Source of the DNA: F1-120-MAGs238 sp964484185
GTDB taxonomy: Bacteria; Planctomycetota; Phycisphaerae; Phycisphaerales; UBA1924
Direction: 5' to 3'
DNA: 64,000 nucleotides
Assembly: GCA_964484185.1 (NCBI GenBank)
Contig: CAZAEQ010000013.1
Coordinates: 1-64,000, forward strand
Shown here: positions 33,600 through 43,159 of the stretch, piece after piece
Layout: each line of letters starts with the position of its first letter
How positions within the stretch are numbered: the first letter of the stretch is position 1
The notes under the pieces: model-generated
Told to the model about the DNA's origin: nothing
The model's input: the letters and a program-made list of their open reading frames with translations, nothing else
The model's database searches: none
Translations under genes and position numbers: made by a program

Positions 33600-35555
33600 C
33601 TAATTGAACCGAAGTCTGGCATCAGCCTCAACAACCGCGCCCTCGCGATAGGCTTCGATGAGATCATCAAGGTCGGCAATGAGTCGAATGACCTCTGCGC
33701 CGGCATCTGTATCACTGACCGCTCTCGGGGCCGGATACGTGCGGATTGTTGTAATTTTCGGAACGATATCTGAGCCAGAAGTGATCACGGCTTCGATACC
33801 TGTGAATGGCGAGTGCTCGGCAAGGTCGATTCGATCTGGCCGCAGAACAAGGGTATAGCCACGATCTCCATATGCTTCGCTGAACGCACCATCAATGGTG
33901 ATTGCATTACCACCTTTCTTGAGTGGCATTTCACCCTTTTCGACCTTTACCGGAACGTGACCGTTCACCACCAGGCAGTCTTCATTGCAACCGAAGAGTC
34001 GGCCGACTGACTTGATGAACTCGGAATTGTTCATCAGTTCGAAATACGCGTTCTTATGTTCTTTGTGCGTTTCTTTATCGGCAATGAAATAGCTCTCAAA
34101 CGTGGTGAGCTTGTCTTTGCCAAAGAGCGGGGATTGCGGACTTCCCCACATGTACCAGAGCCAGTCGGCGTCGGTATCAAGCCCGAACCAGCGCTTTCGC
34201 ATGGCGCGGCGGACCATGGAACCCAGAGCATCCATCAGCTGGCGGCCGCTTCGTTCCTGGCCATCGATCAAGAGTTTCTGTGGCGCACCAGTTGCATCGA
34301 CTGGTACGCACGCGTGGAAGAACAGGACCTCTTCGCGCTTGGTCCACATGCGGCCGTGACGGACCATCCACTCCATGTGCTCGCGCAACTTGCCAGAGCG
34401 GGTGAAAGACTCTCTGAGTCTTTCCATGCACACTTGCTCTTCCGGGCTGTAGGCGTAAGGATCAGCCGGGTTGATCGTTGGAAGGAAGCCATCGAGCATT
34501 CGGTGCTCTTTGCCGTCGATTTCCACTGAGATTGCTTTGCCGCCCTCAAACTTGATCTTGTGAAGCAGGCGGCGGTGTGAGAGATTCCATTCGGGGTGCT
34601 GCTCAATCATGCGACCTTCAGACTTGAACTGCATGATTGCAATTGCTTTTTGCATGCGAGCGACCATTCTCTGGTCTCGCAATCCCTGGCCTTTGGGCGT
34701 AAATCTCTCCGCCGGATCATCCCCGTAGACCTCGCGCACGAGTTTCTCAAGAGGCGTTGTCAAGATGCCGTAGCCTTCTTCAAGCTGCGCCGCCTGGCGA
34801 TATCTTGCGCTGAATCGCAGTGTGGTCCACATGCAGGCTTCGTGACCCAGATGTGCTCCGAGCCAGATCATGTCGTGGTTGCCCCAGAGGACGTTGCATT
34901 TAGGTTGGCGCATGAGGGCCTCGATGACTCGATCGATGCGCGGTCCGCGATCGCCCAGGTCGCCGATGACGAGCAGTTCTTCGCATGCAAGATTGCGGAT
35001 CAGTCTCGCGCCCGCGCGGACTGCGCCCCAGTCTTTATCATGTAGTCCAAGGCCGCGGAGCAATTCCTTGATGTATTCGGGACGCTGACCAGAGCCAAGT
35101 TCCACGAACAGTTCGCGATAGTCACGAGGGAGGAGTTCTTCAAAGTGTTCTCTGCGATACGTGCTGCGCAAGTGCCGCACGATTTCAAATTGAAGGAATA
35201 GGGTGCGGTAGACCCATTCAACGCGCTGGCCGCTGGCAACGATGTCGCGGCTGAACCGGTTGATCCATTCCCTGGGGTAGTACAGGACGGCGAGGAAGCG
35301 TGACTTTTCTGGTTCCTTCAACGTTGAACCGAGAATTTGTTCGACGAGCTGGCGAATCGCACCGGAGGCGTTGTTAATGACGTGCCGCAGTTTTGCATCT
35401 TCGCCATGGATATCTGAAATCACGTGGACCACGCCGCGGGGAAGTGTAAGTTGAGCGCGGAGGGCACCGGCTTCGGTAATTGCGGTATCTGCGGTGGGAA
35501 AGCGCGAGGACAGCGCTTTGAGGTGAGCAAGTCTTTCCGGCGTGAGATTCAACAT
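33600..35555 (-). CDS. fbp: Fructose-1,6-bisphosphatase, class III
   Basis: A gluconeogenic phosphatase of the calcineurin-like fold, typical of Firmicutes and scattered elsewhere. The 651-residue length fits class III. Metal-binding motifs are VHVISDIHGED, LVIGDLGDRGPR and LWGNHDMIWLGA; later segments include FFHACVPVD and VVNGHVPVK. GGAGAG precedes the ATG at 35555. A gap of 198 bases separates its stop from the HDOD gene start. In planctomycetes it may serve in place of class I enzymes. Confidence 0.93.
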   Translation of the reverse strand: MLNLTPERLAHLKALSSRFPTADTAITEAGALRAQLTLPRGVVHVISDIHGEDAKLRHVINNASGAIRQLVEQILGSTLKEPEKSRFLAVLYYPREWINRFSRDIVASGQRVEWVYRTLFLQFEIVRHLRSTYRREHFEELLPRDYRELFVELGSGQRPEYIKELLRGLGLHDKDWGAVRAGARLIRNLACEELLVIGDLGDRGPRIDRVIEALMRQPKCNVLWGNHDMIWLGAHLGHEACMWTTLRFSARYRQAAQLEEGYGILTTPLEKLVREVYGDDPAERFTPKGQGLRDQRMVARMQKAIAIMQFKSEGRMIEQHPEWNLSHRRLLHKIKFEGGKAISVEIDGKEHRMLDGFLPTINPADPYAYSPEEQVCMERLRESFTRSGKLREHMEWMVRHGRMWTKREEVLFFHACVPVDATGAPQKLLIDGQERSGRQLMDALGSMVRRAMRKRWFGLDTDADWLWYMWGSPQSPLFGKDKLTTFESYFIADKETHKEHKNAYFELMNNSEFIKSVGRLFGCNEDCLVVNGHVPVKVEKGEMPLKKGGNAITIDGAFSEAYGDRGYTLVLRPDRIDLAEHSPFTGIEAVITSGSDIVPKITTIRTYPAPRAVSDTDAGAEVIRLIADLDDLIEAYREGAVVEADARLRFN

Positions 35556-35605
35556 ACAACTCTCCAGGTGGGCGGAGAGTGTATTGCTGGGGCGGCGACA
35601 GAGCG

Positions 35606-36379
35606 TTAAATCACAGGGCGGCAGGCTTTGCGGAATTGTGCTGGCGATACGCCAACTGTGCGGCGGAACTGGCGTGTGAAAGCGCTTTGATCGGAATATC
35701 CGCAGGCCAGAGCGATTGCGGCAATCGGGTCGTTACCTTCCCGCAGTTTGCGAATAGCTGAGTCGATTCGTGCCTTCTGAACAAACTGTCCGATTGGCAT
35801 CTGAAACAGTTTGCGAATTCGTTGATCGAGGCGGAACGAGGAAAGATCCGCCATCTTTGCGAGTTGTTCAACCGTGAAAGGCTTTTCCAGGTTTGCCTGA
35901 ATGAACTTGACAACTTTTGCAACACCGGAATATTCGCTTTCGTTCTCGGCCTGGATGTCGCGAGATATTCCAACGAGTCCAACGACGTTTCCACGTGCTC
36001 CCCGCAGAGGCAGCTTGTTGGTGATACACCAGCCAGTCGCCCCGTTTGGATAGAGGTGAACTTCGAGCTGATTGAGGATCGGGGTGCCTGTGCGCAAAAG
36101 CAAATCGTCCTGTTGACGATACAGCAGGCCCATGGGCTCGGGGAATATCTCATCGGCAGTCTTGCCGAGCAGCGCGGATTTGTCCTGCGCGCCGCAGCGG
36201 TCTGCAAGTGTCCGATTCACAACCACATATTCCGCCCTTGAATTCTTGATGAAATATACAGTGTCAGCAACGCAATCAAAAAGCTCTTCGGCTGTAAACG
36301 GTTCCGCAAGCTCAGAGAGCATGTCGATGCGAAGTCGGTCTGTAGCCGAAGATTGAACTGTGCGCAAAGCTCGAAGCAT
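35606..36379 (-). CDS. PAS-domain AraC-family transcriptional regulator
   Basis: A 257-residue regulator. Residues about 28-140 form a PAS domain (FDCVADTVYFIKNSRAEYVVVN, then GKTADEIFPEPMG). The C-terminal 100 residues form the double helix-turn-helix of AraC (FTVEQLAKMADLSSFRLDQRIRKLF, then IAAIALACGYSDQSAFTRQFRR). It is divergent from the hydroxyproline epimerase gene across 175 bases, so it probably controls that operon in response to a ligand bound by the PAS domain. No obvious ribosome site precedes the ATG at 36379; MLSELAEP, about 19 codons in, is an alternative start. Confidence 0.88.
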   Translation of the reverse strand: MLRALRTVQSSATDRLRIDMLSELAEPFTAEELFDCVADTVYFIKNSRAEYVVVNRTLADRCGAQDKSALLGKTADEIFPEPMGLLYRQQDDLLLRTGTPILNQLEVHLYPNGATGWCITNKLPLRGARGNVVGLVGISRDIQAENESEYSGVAKVVKFIQANLEKPFTVEQLAKMADLSSFRLDQRIRKLFQMPIGQFVQKARIDSAIRKLREGNDPIAAIALACGYSDQSAFTRQFRRTVGVSPAQFRKACRPVI

Positions 36380-36554
36380 AATAAGGTACTCGTCAAGATT
36401 ATTGAGGCCGAATCACAACAATATACCTAGAAATGGCTGTGTGGCCTAAAAGCTGAATAGAAGATTTTCAGGTTTTTTGTGTTTTTCATGGAATTGAAAG
36501 TCGTGTCTCCATGGCTGTGACTGTCACTCCACTTCGATCGAAAGACTGAGCTAG

Positions 36555-37529
36555 ATGCAAAACCGCACGAAATCCGATACATTTGGTCGCGTTGAAGTGA
36601 TCGATTCCCATACCGAAGGCGAGCCCACACGTGTGGTGATATCCGGGGGTCCGGATCTTGGATCAGGCACAATTTCGGAGAAACTCGCTGCTTTTCGCAG
36701 CCAACACGATTCTTTCCGGTCGGCGATTGTCAACGAGCCGCGTGGAAACGATGCAATTGTCGGGGCGTTGATAGTGCCCCCCGTCAAACCCACCTCGGCG
36801 TGCGGAGTGATTTTCTTTAACAACGTGGGCGTACTTCATTCGTGCGGTCACGGAACAATTGGTCTTGCGGTTACCCTGGCCCACCTGGGTCGAATTGGTC
36901 CGGGAAGGCACACCATTGAAACTCCTGTCGGCGACGTTGCAGTGTCGCTGTCAGAGAATGGGTCGGTCTGCCTTGAGAATGTTGAGTCGTATCTTCACGC
37001 CGCGGGCGCCGAGACATCGATCGAGTTTGAAGGTAAGACGCATGTTGTCCGCGGTGATGTTGCATGGGGAGGCAACTGGTTTTTTCTGACTGAATCAACG
37101 CTCGTTCCAGTCCTGCCAGGGAATATTGATCGGCTTACTTCGCTTGGATGGACAATTCGTAAATCACTTGAGAGCCGCGGAATCACTGGCGCACACGGTG
37201 CACACATTGATCACATCGAAATATTTGGGCCACCTACCCGCGCGGACTGTGATTCGAAGAACTTCGTGCTTTGCCCCGGAAAGGCTTACGACCGGTCACC
37301 TTGTGGGACCGGGACAAGCGCCAAGCTTGCAAGCCTCCATGCGGCCGGCAAATTGGAGCTCGGTCAGAAGTGGCGGCAGGAAAGCATCATCGGATCAGCA
37401 TTCACGGGCTGGCTACGCAAGGACGGCAACGCTTTGATTCCTTCGATTTGCGGGAACGCGCACATATGCAGCCAATCTACACTCCTGCTTGATCCATCGG
37501 ATCCATTTGTGAACGGGATCCGATTGTGA
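36555..37529 (+). CDS. 4-hydroxyproline epimerase / proline racemase family
   Basis: Interconverts trans-4-hydroxy-L-proline and cis-4-hydroxy-D-proline without cofactor. Both catalytic cysteines are present, in HSCGHGTIG and RSPCGTGTSAK, which argues for an epimerase or racemase and against a dehydratase. The N-terminal EVIDSHTEGEPTRVV is characteristic. Length 324 is normal. The pairing with a DapA-type deaminase 34 bases downstream favours hydroxyproline over proline as the substrate. The usual D-hydroxyproline dehydrogenase is not in the window. Confidence 0.88.
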   Translation: MQNRTKSDTFGRVEVIDSHTEGEPTRVVISGGPDLGSGTISEKLAAFRSQHDSFRSAIVNEPRGNDAIVGALIVPPVKPTSACGVIFFNNVGVLHSCGHGTIGLAVTLAHLGRIGPGRHTIETPVGDVAVSLSENGSVCLENVESYLHAAGAETSIEFEGKTHVVRGDVAWGGNWFFLTESTLVPVLPGNIDRLTSLGWTIRKSLESRGITGAHGAHIDHIEIFGPPTRADCDSKNFVLCPGKAYDRSPCGTGTSAKLASLHAAGKLELGQKWRQESIIGSAFTGWLRKDGNALIPSICGNAHICSQSTLLLDPSDPFVNGIRL

Positions 37530-37563
37530 TCTGGGCCAATTCGATACTCAGAAAGAACTATCA

Positions 37564-38472
37564 ATGAATCGCCAGTCCTGGAAGGGCGTCATCCCTGCAA
37601 TTACGACTCCATTTACCAAATCGCTCGCACTTGATACAACTTTCTTGAGCAAGCATGTTCGCTTGCTTGTTGATGCTGGTGCGGTCGGCATTGTCGCTCC
37701 GGGCTCACTTGGCGAAGGCTCTACGCTTTCGCTTCAGGAGAAAGAAACACTTTGGAAAGTCTGTGCGAACGCTCTGGGTACTACCCCAATGATCGCGGCG
37801 ATTGCCGCCGCGAGCACCGCCGACGCAGTAGCACTTGCACGCACGGCGCAAGCATCTGGCTGCAAAGGACTTATGGTGTTACCCCCATATTTGTACAAGG
37901 GCTCCTGGCGGGAAACCAAGGCTCATTTTGCGGCCGTACTGAATGCGACTTCTCTTTCGTGCATGCTTTATAACAACCCGATTGCCTACGGAACCGATGT
38001 GACGCCGGCGCAGATCGCGGAACTTGCGGCATCACACTCGAACCTGCATGCGGTTAAGGAATCCAGCGGCGATGTCAGGAGAATAACCGCGATCCGCGAA
38101 TTGCTGGGAGATCGACTGGCCCTGTTTGTGGGGATGGATGACCTGATTGTTGAAGGCGTTGCGGCCGGAGCAGTTGGTTGGATTGCCGGTGTTGTCAACG
38201 CGCTGCCGCGGGAATCGGTTGTGCTGTTTGAACTTGCATGCGGCGGCAGGTCCGAGAAGTTGGATGCGCTCTACCACTGGATGCTGCCTCTATTGCGCAT
38301 GGATACAACGTATGACTTTGTTCAGTTGATCAAACTGATGCAGCAGGAATGCGGTGTCGTGGGCGAAGGGGGCGCGATTACAAGACCGCCGCGGTTGATG
38401 CCGCAGGGCCAGGAACTTGAAACAGCGCTTTCAGTTATACGACACGCGCTGAAAACTTGTCCCCCACTTTGA
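37564..38472 (+). CDS. DapA-family protein, probable pyrroline-4-hydroxy-2-carboxylate deaminase
   Basis: A 302-residue TIM-barrel of the DapA/NAL superfamily. WKGVIPAITTPF opens the chain, the substrate carboxylate loop is GSLGEGSTLS (in place of the G-TTGE of true DapA), CMLYNNP holds the tyrosine, and HAVKESSGD holds the Schiff-base lysine. Its position directly after the epimerase suggests the deaminating hydrolyase that yields alpha-ketoglutarate semialdehyde. True dihydrodipicolinate synthase is less likely because of the altered loop. Regulation is presumably by the divergent AraC protein. Confidence 0.8.
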   Translation: MNRQSWKGVIPAITTPFTKSLALDTTFLSKHVRLLVDAGAVGIVAPGSLGEGSTLSLQEKETLWKVCANALGTTPMIAAIAAASTADAVALARTAQASGCKGLMVLPPYLYKGSWRETKAHFAAVLNATSLSCMLYNNPIAYGTDVTPAQIAELAASHSNLHAVKESSGDVRRITAIRELLGDRLALFVGMDDLIVEGVAAGAVGWIAGVVNALPRESVVLFELACGGRSEKLDALYHWMLPLLRMDTTYDFVQLIKLMQQECGVVGEGGAITRPPRLMPQGQELETALSVIRHALKTCPPL

Positions 38473-38516
38473 CAGATTCGCTTTTCATAGACCTTCGAAC
38501 TTGATACCGTTGCGAA

Positions 38517-39272
38517 GTGCCGACGGTTCTCACTATCCATTCGCACAGCATCCACTTGCTTCCTCAGCGAGCGGTTTTTCTGCCCGCATGCAGGACTCTA
38601 CTGATCGCAGATTTACATCTTGGCAAAGGGGATCATCTGCGCTTGCACGGCGCACCGATTCCCGCATCGGTCAATAGTTCGATACTGTGTGAATCGCTTT
38701 CGAGACTACATGAAACGATCCAGTGCACCCAGGCTCGTCGACTGATTGTTCTTGGAGATGTGATTCACGCTGGAACCGGACTTACGCAGGAAGTTGTAGA
38801 CACAGCGCGTGATGCCTTCGCGACCATCTCCATGTTGGGTGTACAGACCATTTTTATTCAAGGGAATCACGATCGAAAGCTGGGGCCGTTTGCCGCGGAC
38901 TTGAAGATCGACCTTGTGCCGCAATTGATTGAGGGGCCGCTGGCGTATGTTCATGATCCCGCCGATGCGCCGCGTGGATTATTCACGTTCTGCGGCCATC
39001 TGCACCCCACTGTTTCACTGGGCCTGGGGGGAGCAGGTTCGCACCTGCCTGCGTTCTGGCGGAGTCCAGAGATGTGTGTTCTACCAGCATTCAGCCGATT
39101 TACTGGCGGCGTGATGCCGCGTGTTGAAGCTGGCGACGACTTGTACATCATCGCAGATGAGCAGATCGTGCATCGCCCCATACGAAGCCTGGCGGCGAGA
39201 GTCTCACCAGTGATTCATCAGATTCATCCGGTCCATCCTGGTCAACGGCTTCAGCCCAATCCGGCAACGTGA
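38517..39272 (+). CDS. pdeM: PdeM-like metallophosphoesterase
   Basis: A calcineurin-like phosphoesterase of the ligase-associated DNA damage response type. The 251-residue protein has LLIADLHLGKGDHLRLHGAPIP, VLGDVIHAG, IQGNHDRKLG, FCGHLHPTVSLG and the family-specific LPAFSRFTGG. It starts with GTG at 38517; no in-frame ATG lies nearby. Normally pdeM sits beside a DNA ligase, an exonuclease and a helicase; none is here, so this copy is an orphan. Its end overlaps the convergent FHA-GspE gene by 22 bases. The substrate assignment is by family only. Confidence 0.85.
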   Translation: MPTVLTIHSHSIHLLPQRAVFLPACRTLLIADLHLGKGDHLRLHGAPIPASVNSSILCESLSRLHETIQCTQARRLIVLGDVIHAGTGLTQEVVDTARDAFATISMLGVQTIFIQGNHDRKLGPFAADLKIDLVPQLIEGPLAYVHDPADAPRGLFTFCGHLHPTVSLGLGGAGSHLPAFWRSPEMCVLPAFSRFTGGVMPRVEAGDDLYIIADEQIVHRPIRSLAARVSPVIHQIHPVHPGQRLQPNPAT

Positions 39273-41005
39273 TCGACTTCTTCCAGGCTGGTTGCACCCT
39301 CAGCGACAATTCTCCAGCCGAACTGTGGAAGCGTAGTAAAGAGGCCGCTCTCGATGACCTTTTTCATCGAAGCAATACTTGGGTTATGTAGCACGACATC
39401 GCGAAGTTCATCGGTGAATTCGAGCAACTCAAAGAGTGCTCGGCGGCCGCGATAGCCGGTGTTGAGACACTTCACGCAGCCAGTGGGCCCGAACATGAAA
39501 TTCTTGCTTTGCAAGTGCTTGCCCAGGCGAGAGGAGATACTGGAGGTGATCGGCATTTCGCGTTTGCAGGTTTCGCAGAGCACACGCACGAGACGCTGAG
39601 CCAGAACAAGGTCAAGCGCGTTGGCGACCAGGTACGGCTCAACTTTTAAGTCGAGCAGGCGAAACACCGCAGTCACGCTGTCTTTGGCGTGCAGCGTTGT
39701 GAACACGACGTGACCGGTCATCGCCGCCTGCATTGCAGTGCGGGCGGTCTCTTCATCGCGTACTTCGCCGACGAGAATGACATCGGGATCCTGGCGCAGA
39801 ACTGAGCGAAGCATTGAGCCGAAGCTGTTGCCCTTGTCTTCATCGACTGGAATCTGGGTGACGCCTTCGAGTTGATACTCAACCGGGTCTTCGATGGTGA
39901 TGACGTTTCGAGTCTCGCGATCTACACGGCGCAGGGCGTTGTAGAGCGTGGTGGTCTTGCCTGAGCCGGTTGGACCACAGACAAGCAGCAATCCTGAATC
40001 CTGGCGGCAGACGCGTTCGACGCGATCGGCCATATACATGAGCAGGCCCATCTCTTCGAGCGAGCGGGGAATATCACGTGAATCAAGCACGCGAATGACC
40101 AGTTTCTGACCGTGCACACTGGGAGTAAATGAAACTCGGAAATCAACGCGGCGATCGGGGAAGGTCGCGGAAAAATGACCTTCCTGCATCGCTTCGCGGC
40201 CAGCGGAACGAATCTGACAGGCGGTCTTCACAAGTCCAAAGAACAACTCGCCGACACGACGGGGCAATTCAAGAATCGCCAGCATCTGACCATCGATGCG
40301 CATGCGCACGTGGAAAATTTCGGGCTTGGGCTCAATGTGAATGTCAGTTGCGCGAGTTTTGCTGGCTACCTGCAGGAGAAGTCGAACGGCATTGGGACCA
40401 TCTGACGATCCAAGGAGCGCGGAACTTGGTTGCCCGCCCGCATCGATAATAGAGACTCGCTCCGGTTCGGGGAGCTTGGGCGGAAGCGTCTCGAGCATCG
40501 ACAGCAACTGTTCCTGCCAGGGAAGATCGACATCAGCACGCTTGATATCTGGTGAATTAGAAGGCTGGCGTGAATCTGTTGAGATTGCCGCAGACGCTTC
40601 GTGCGGATCGGTGGTAAAAATCGATCGCTCAATTGAAGTATCGATCACCGCGCCCATGACTGATGAGTCCGCGCTGGACACATCTGGTTCTGCACGCTCT
40701 ACCAGGAACTCGTGCCCCCCGACTCGAAGCACATCTCCCAGTCGCAGGGTCGTCGGGCCCGGGATTCGCTGGTCGTTTACCTTGGTTCCATTGCGAGAGC
40801 CCAGGTCCTTTACGACATAGCCCTCTTTAGAATCCAGGGTAATCTGGCAGTGCTTTCTCGAGCACATGTCATCATCAAGCACCACCGCGTTTTCTGGGTG
40901 GCGTCCGAACACAATTGCGTTCTGGCCAAGGATCACGGGTTCTACTGCGCCCCGCAGAGGGGTCAATTTCCAGGCCACTTGCAACTCCTTTTCGGCGGTC
41001 ATCAT
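39251..41005 (-). CDS. FHA-GspE/PilB-type secretion ATPase fusion
   Basis: A 584-residue fusion. An N-terminal FHA domain (about residues 25-100: FGRHPENAVVL, SRKHC, GSRNGTKVN) recognises phosphothreonine. It is joined by a Ser/Asp-rich linker to a GspE/PilB ATPase with DIHIEPK, the Walker A motif GPTGSGKTT (near residue 343), an Asp box in NVITIEDPVEY, Walker B-like ILVGEVRDEETA, His box TGHVVFTTLHA and a zinc tetracysteine (CETCKRE, then CVKCLNTGY). The long N1 domain of true GspE is replaced by FHA. I start at 41005; a start at 41047 is also open. It is the last gene of the HlyD/M50/SecA-like operon, 70 bases after the SecA-like stop, so regulation by a Ser/Thr kinase is likely. Confidence 0.88.
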   Translation of the reverse strand: MMTAEKELQVAWKLTPLRGAVEPVILGQNAIVFGRHPENAVVLDDDMCSRKHCQITLDSKEGYVVKDLGSRNGTKVNDQRIPGPTTLRLGDVLRVGGHEFLVERAEPDVSSADSSVMGAVIDTSIERSIFTTDPHEASAAISTDSRQPSNSPDIKRADVDLPWQEQLLSMLETLPPKLPEPERVSIIDAGGQPSSALLGSSDGPNAVRLLLQVASKTRATDIHIEPKPEIFHVRMRIDGQMLAILELPRRVGELFFGLVKTACQIRSAGREAMQEGHFSATFPDRRVDFRVSFTPSVHGQKLVIRVLDSRDIPRSLEEMGLLMYMADRVERVCRQDSGLLLVCGPTGSGKTTTLYNALRRVDRETRNVITIEDPVEYQLEGVTQIPVDEDKGNSFGSMLRSVLRQDPDVILVGEVRDEETARTAMQAAMTGHVVFTTLHAKDSVTAVFRLLDLKVEPYLVANALDLVLAQRLVRVLCETCKREMPITSSISSRLGKHLQSKNFMFGPTGCVKCLNTGYRGRRALFELLEFTDELRDVVLHNPSIASMKKVIESGLFTTLPQFGWRIVAEGATSLEEVDHVAGLG

Positions 41006-41075
41006 ATCGCCAGTGATACCTGTCGAAGGAGATTGGAGTTGCAGCATCCAGATTAGAAGCGAGATTCAGTGCTAT

Positions 41076-43142
41076 CTACATGCCCGGCATGTACTTGTCG
41101 ATCCAGTCATCCTGCTTCAGAACCGCATCTCGTGAGCGTCGATCGTGGGCCTCGCTGCGTCCCTGGGCAATGCGGAAAATCGTGCCGCCGCGGCCGGCCC
41201 AAAGGTCGGAGAGTTCGTCCCAGCCGCCTTTGTGCGTAACCGCACGCTCCAGCGCGGCGGTTGCGCCACCCTTGAGAGTGGAGAATTTCTCGAGCAGCTT
41301 GGCAAAGTAAGGAGCTCTACGCACCAACAGCTCATCGTCCATGGCGACGAAGATCTGGGCGGAGCCGGGGTCGCCCTGACGACCAGAACGACCGATGAAC
41401 TGGCGGTCGATGCGTTTGGCGCCGTGCATTTCGGTCAGGATCACGTGCAGGCCGCCAGCCTTGATGGCTCCTGGGTCAGGCTTGATGTCGGTGCCGCGGC
41501 CAGCCATGTTCGTTGCGACAGTGATGGCCGCGCCTTGCTCCAAGTCACTGCGGCCAGCCTGACCGATCAGGGTTGCTTCTTCCTTGTCATGGTGAGCGTT
41601 GAGCAGGAAGTGCTGCAGGTTGCGTTCGTGCAGTCGCTTACTCAGATATTCGCTTGCAGAAACCGATCGAGTACCGACGAGGATTGGCCGCCCTTGAGCG
41701 TGGATCTCCTCGATCGATGCGACGATCGCGTCCCATTTTCCTGTCTGCGAACGGAAGACACGCAGAGGCCACTGCGTACGAACTACTGGGCGATTAGTAG
41801 GAATGCGTGTTACTGGTCGCGAGTACGTTGATTCCATTTCGCCGGTGGCATCAGCGGCGGTGCCGGTCATGCCGCAGAGAAAGGGATATGTGCGATAAAA
41901 CCGCTGGAAGCTCAATCGTGCAAGCGTCTCACGATCGGCCGTAACTTGCGCGCCTTCCTTTGCTTCGACTGACTGATGCAAACCGTGTTCCCAGTTGCGA
42001 TCGGGCAGAAAGCGGCCGGTGTATTCATCGACGATGACGATGCGGTCTTCGACGACTTCGTATTGCTTGCCGCGGATGTAGCAGTATTTTGCGACCAGGG
42101 CCTGGCGAACTAATTCTTCAGCACGGCGTCGGGCTTTCCAGAGCGGATCGGGGACGAGTTCGTAGAGTTGTTCGAGCCGTTCAAATCCGCGGCGTTTCAG
42201 GTCTACTCGGCGGCGATTGTGATCGACCTCGAAGTCCGGACCCTCGTCGAGTTTTGTGGCGATGGCAGCGGCCTTGAGGTAGACCTTGCTCATGTCATCT
42301 TCGCGGCGGGGCCGGGCGATAATGAGCGGGACGACGCCTTCATCGACGAGCACAGCATCGGCTTCATCGACCATGCACGCACGCAGACCGGGGATCATCG
42401 GCCCCATGCCAGATTCACCGGGAAGGTGCGCAACACCGGCGAGCATCTGGCGGCCAGCCCAGGCAGTGTTCATGCGGCCGAGGCGAATCTGGTCTCGAAG
42501 ATAGTCGGCGGTAATCTGCTTGGGAGTTCCGTACACGATGTGACGGGCGTAAATTCCAAAACGCTCGGCGGGGTCCTGCTCTTGCTGGATCGACCCCACT
42601 TCGCAGAAGCACTTTGAATAGATGCGACTGCGCGATTCAGCATCGCGCTTTGCCAGGTAGTCATTGACAGTGAAGATATGCAGATAGCGGTGCTGCCAGG
42701 CGATGAGCGGCGCGGCCATTGAGCCGGTGAGCGTTTTGCCTTCACCGGTGAGCATCTCGATGATTCGCCCGTGGTAGAGCGCCATAGCGCCCATCAATTG
42801 AACAAGGTATGGCTCTTCGCCAGTTTCGCGGCGGGCAACTTCGCGAACGTAGGCAAACGCGCGCCGCACAGATTCATCATCCTGACGGCCGCGAACAAAG
42901 GCCTCTCGCACGGAAAGAATCTGATCTCGCAGCGATTCGACGCTCAGGTCGCGCACCGTGGATTTGAGCGAATCGATTGTCTCGGCTTCGCGCCTCAGGA
43001 AGGACACGCTGATTCGGCGATTGCGCAACTTCATCGCAGCGCGGTTGTACATCCCGTCGAGCCCCTTCGACAGTTCGGGCTTGTTACGCCGACTGCGAAT
43101 CGACTCGTACAGCGCGTGATATTTGCTCAAGACCTGCGACAC
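41076..43142 (-). CDS. SecA-family ATPase lacking the C-terminal scaffold and finger
   Basis: A 688-residue paralogue of the preprotein translocase motor. Walker A is TGEGKT (132-137), Walker B is MVDEADAVLVDE, and later helicase motifs are TGTAADATGE, GTRSVSASE, NMAGRGTDI and IGRSGRQGDPGS. A segment after the DEAD domain corresponds to the preprotein-binding region. After MDDELL only about 90 residues remain. The protein ends at KQDDWIDKYMPGM, where true SecA has LEYDDV and continues with the helical scaffold, two-helix finger and zinc tail. It therefore cannot push protein through SecY in the standard way. The GTG start is 17 bases after the M50 gene. Confidence 0.88.
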   Translation of the reverse strand: MSQVLSKYHALYESIRSRRNKPELSKGLDGMYNRAAMKLRNRRISVSFLRREAETIDSLKSTVRDLSVESLRDQILSVREAFVRGRQDDESVRRAFAYVREVARRETGEEPYLVQLMGAMALYHGRIIEMLTGEGKTLTGSMAAPLIAWQHRYLHIFTVNDYLAKRDAESRSRIYSKCFCEVGSIQQEQDPAERFGIYARHIVYGTPKQITADYLRDQIRLGRMNTAWAGRQMLAGVAHLPGESGMGPMIPGLRACMVDEADAVLVDEGVVPLIIARPRREDDMSKVYLKAAAIATKLDEGPDFEVDHNRRRVDLKRRGFERLEQLYELVPDPLWKARRRAEELVRQALVAKYCYIRGKQYEVVEDRIVIVDEYTGRFLPDRNWEHGLHQSVEAKEGAQVTADRETLARLSFQRFYRTYPFLCGMTGTAADATGEMESTYSRPVTRIPTNRPVVRTQWPLRVFRSQTGKWDAIVASIEEIHAQGRPILVGTRSVSASEYLSKRLHERNLQHFLLNAHHDKEEATLIGQAGRSDLEQGAAITVATNMAGRGTDIKPDPGAIKAGGLHVILTEMHGAKRIDRQFIGRSGRQGDPGSAQIFVAMDDELLVRRAPYFAKLLEKFSTLKGGATAALERAVTHKGGWDELSDLWAGRGGTIFRIAQGRSEAHDRRSRDAVLKQDDWIDKYMPGM

Positions 43143-43159
43143 GTGTGTTCAGCGCTCCC

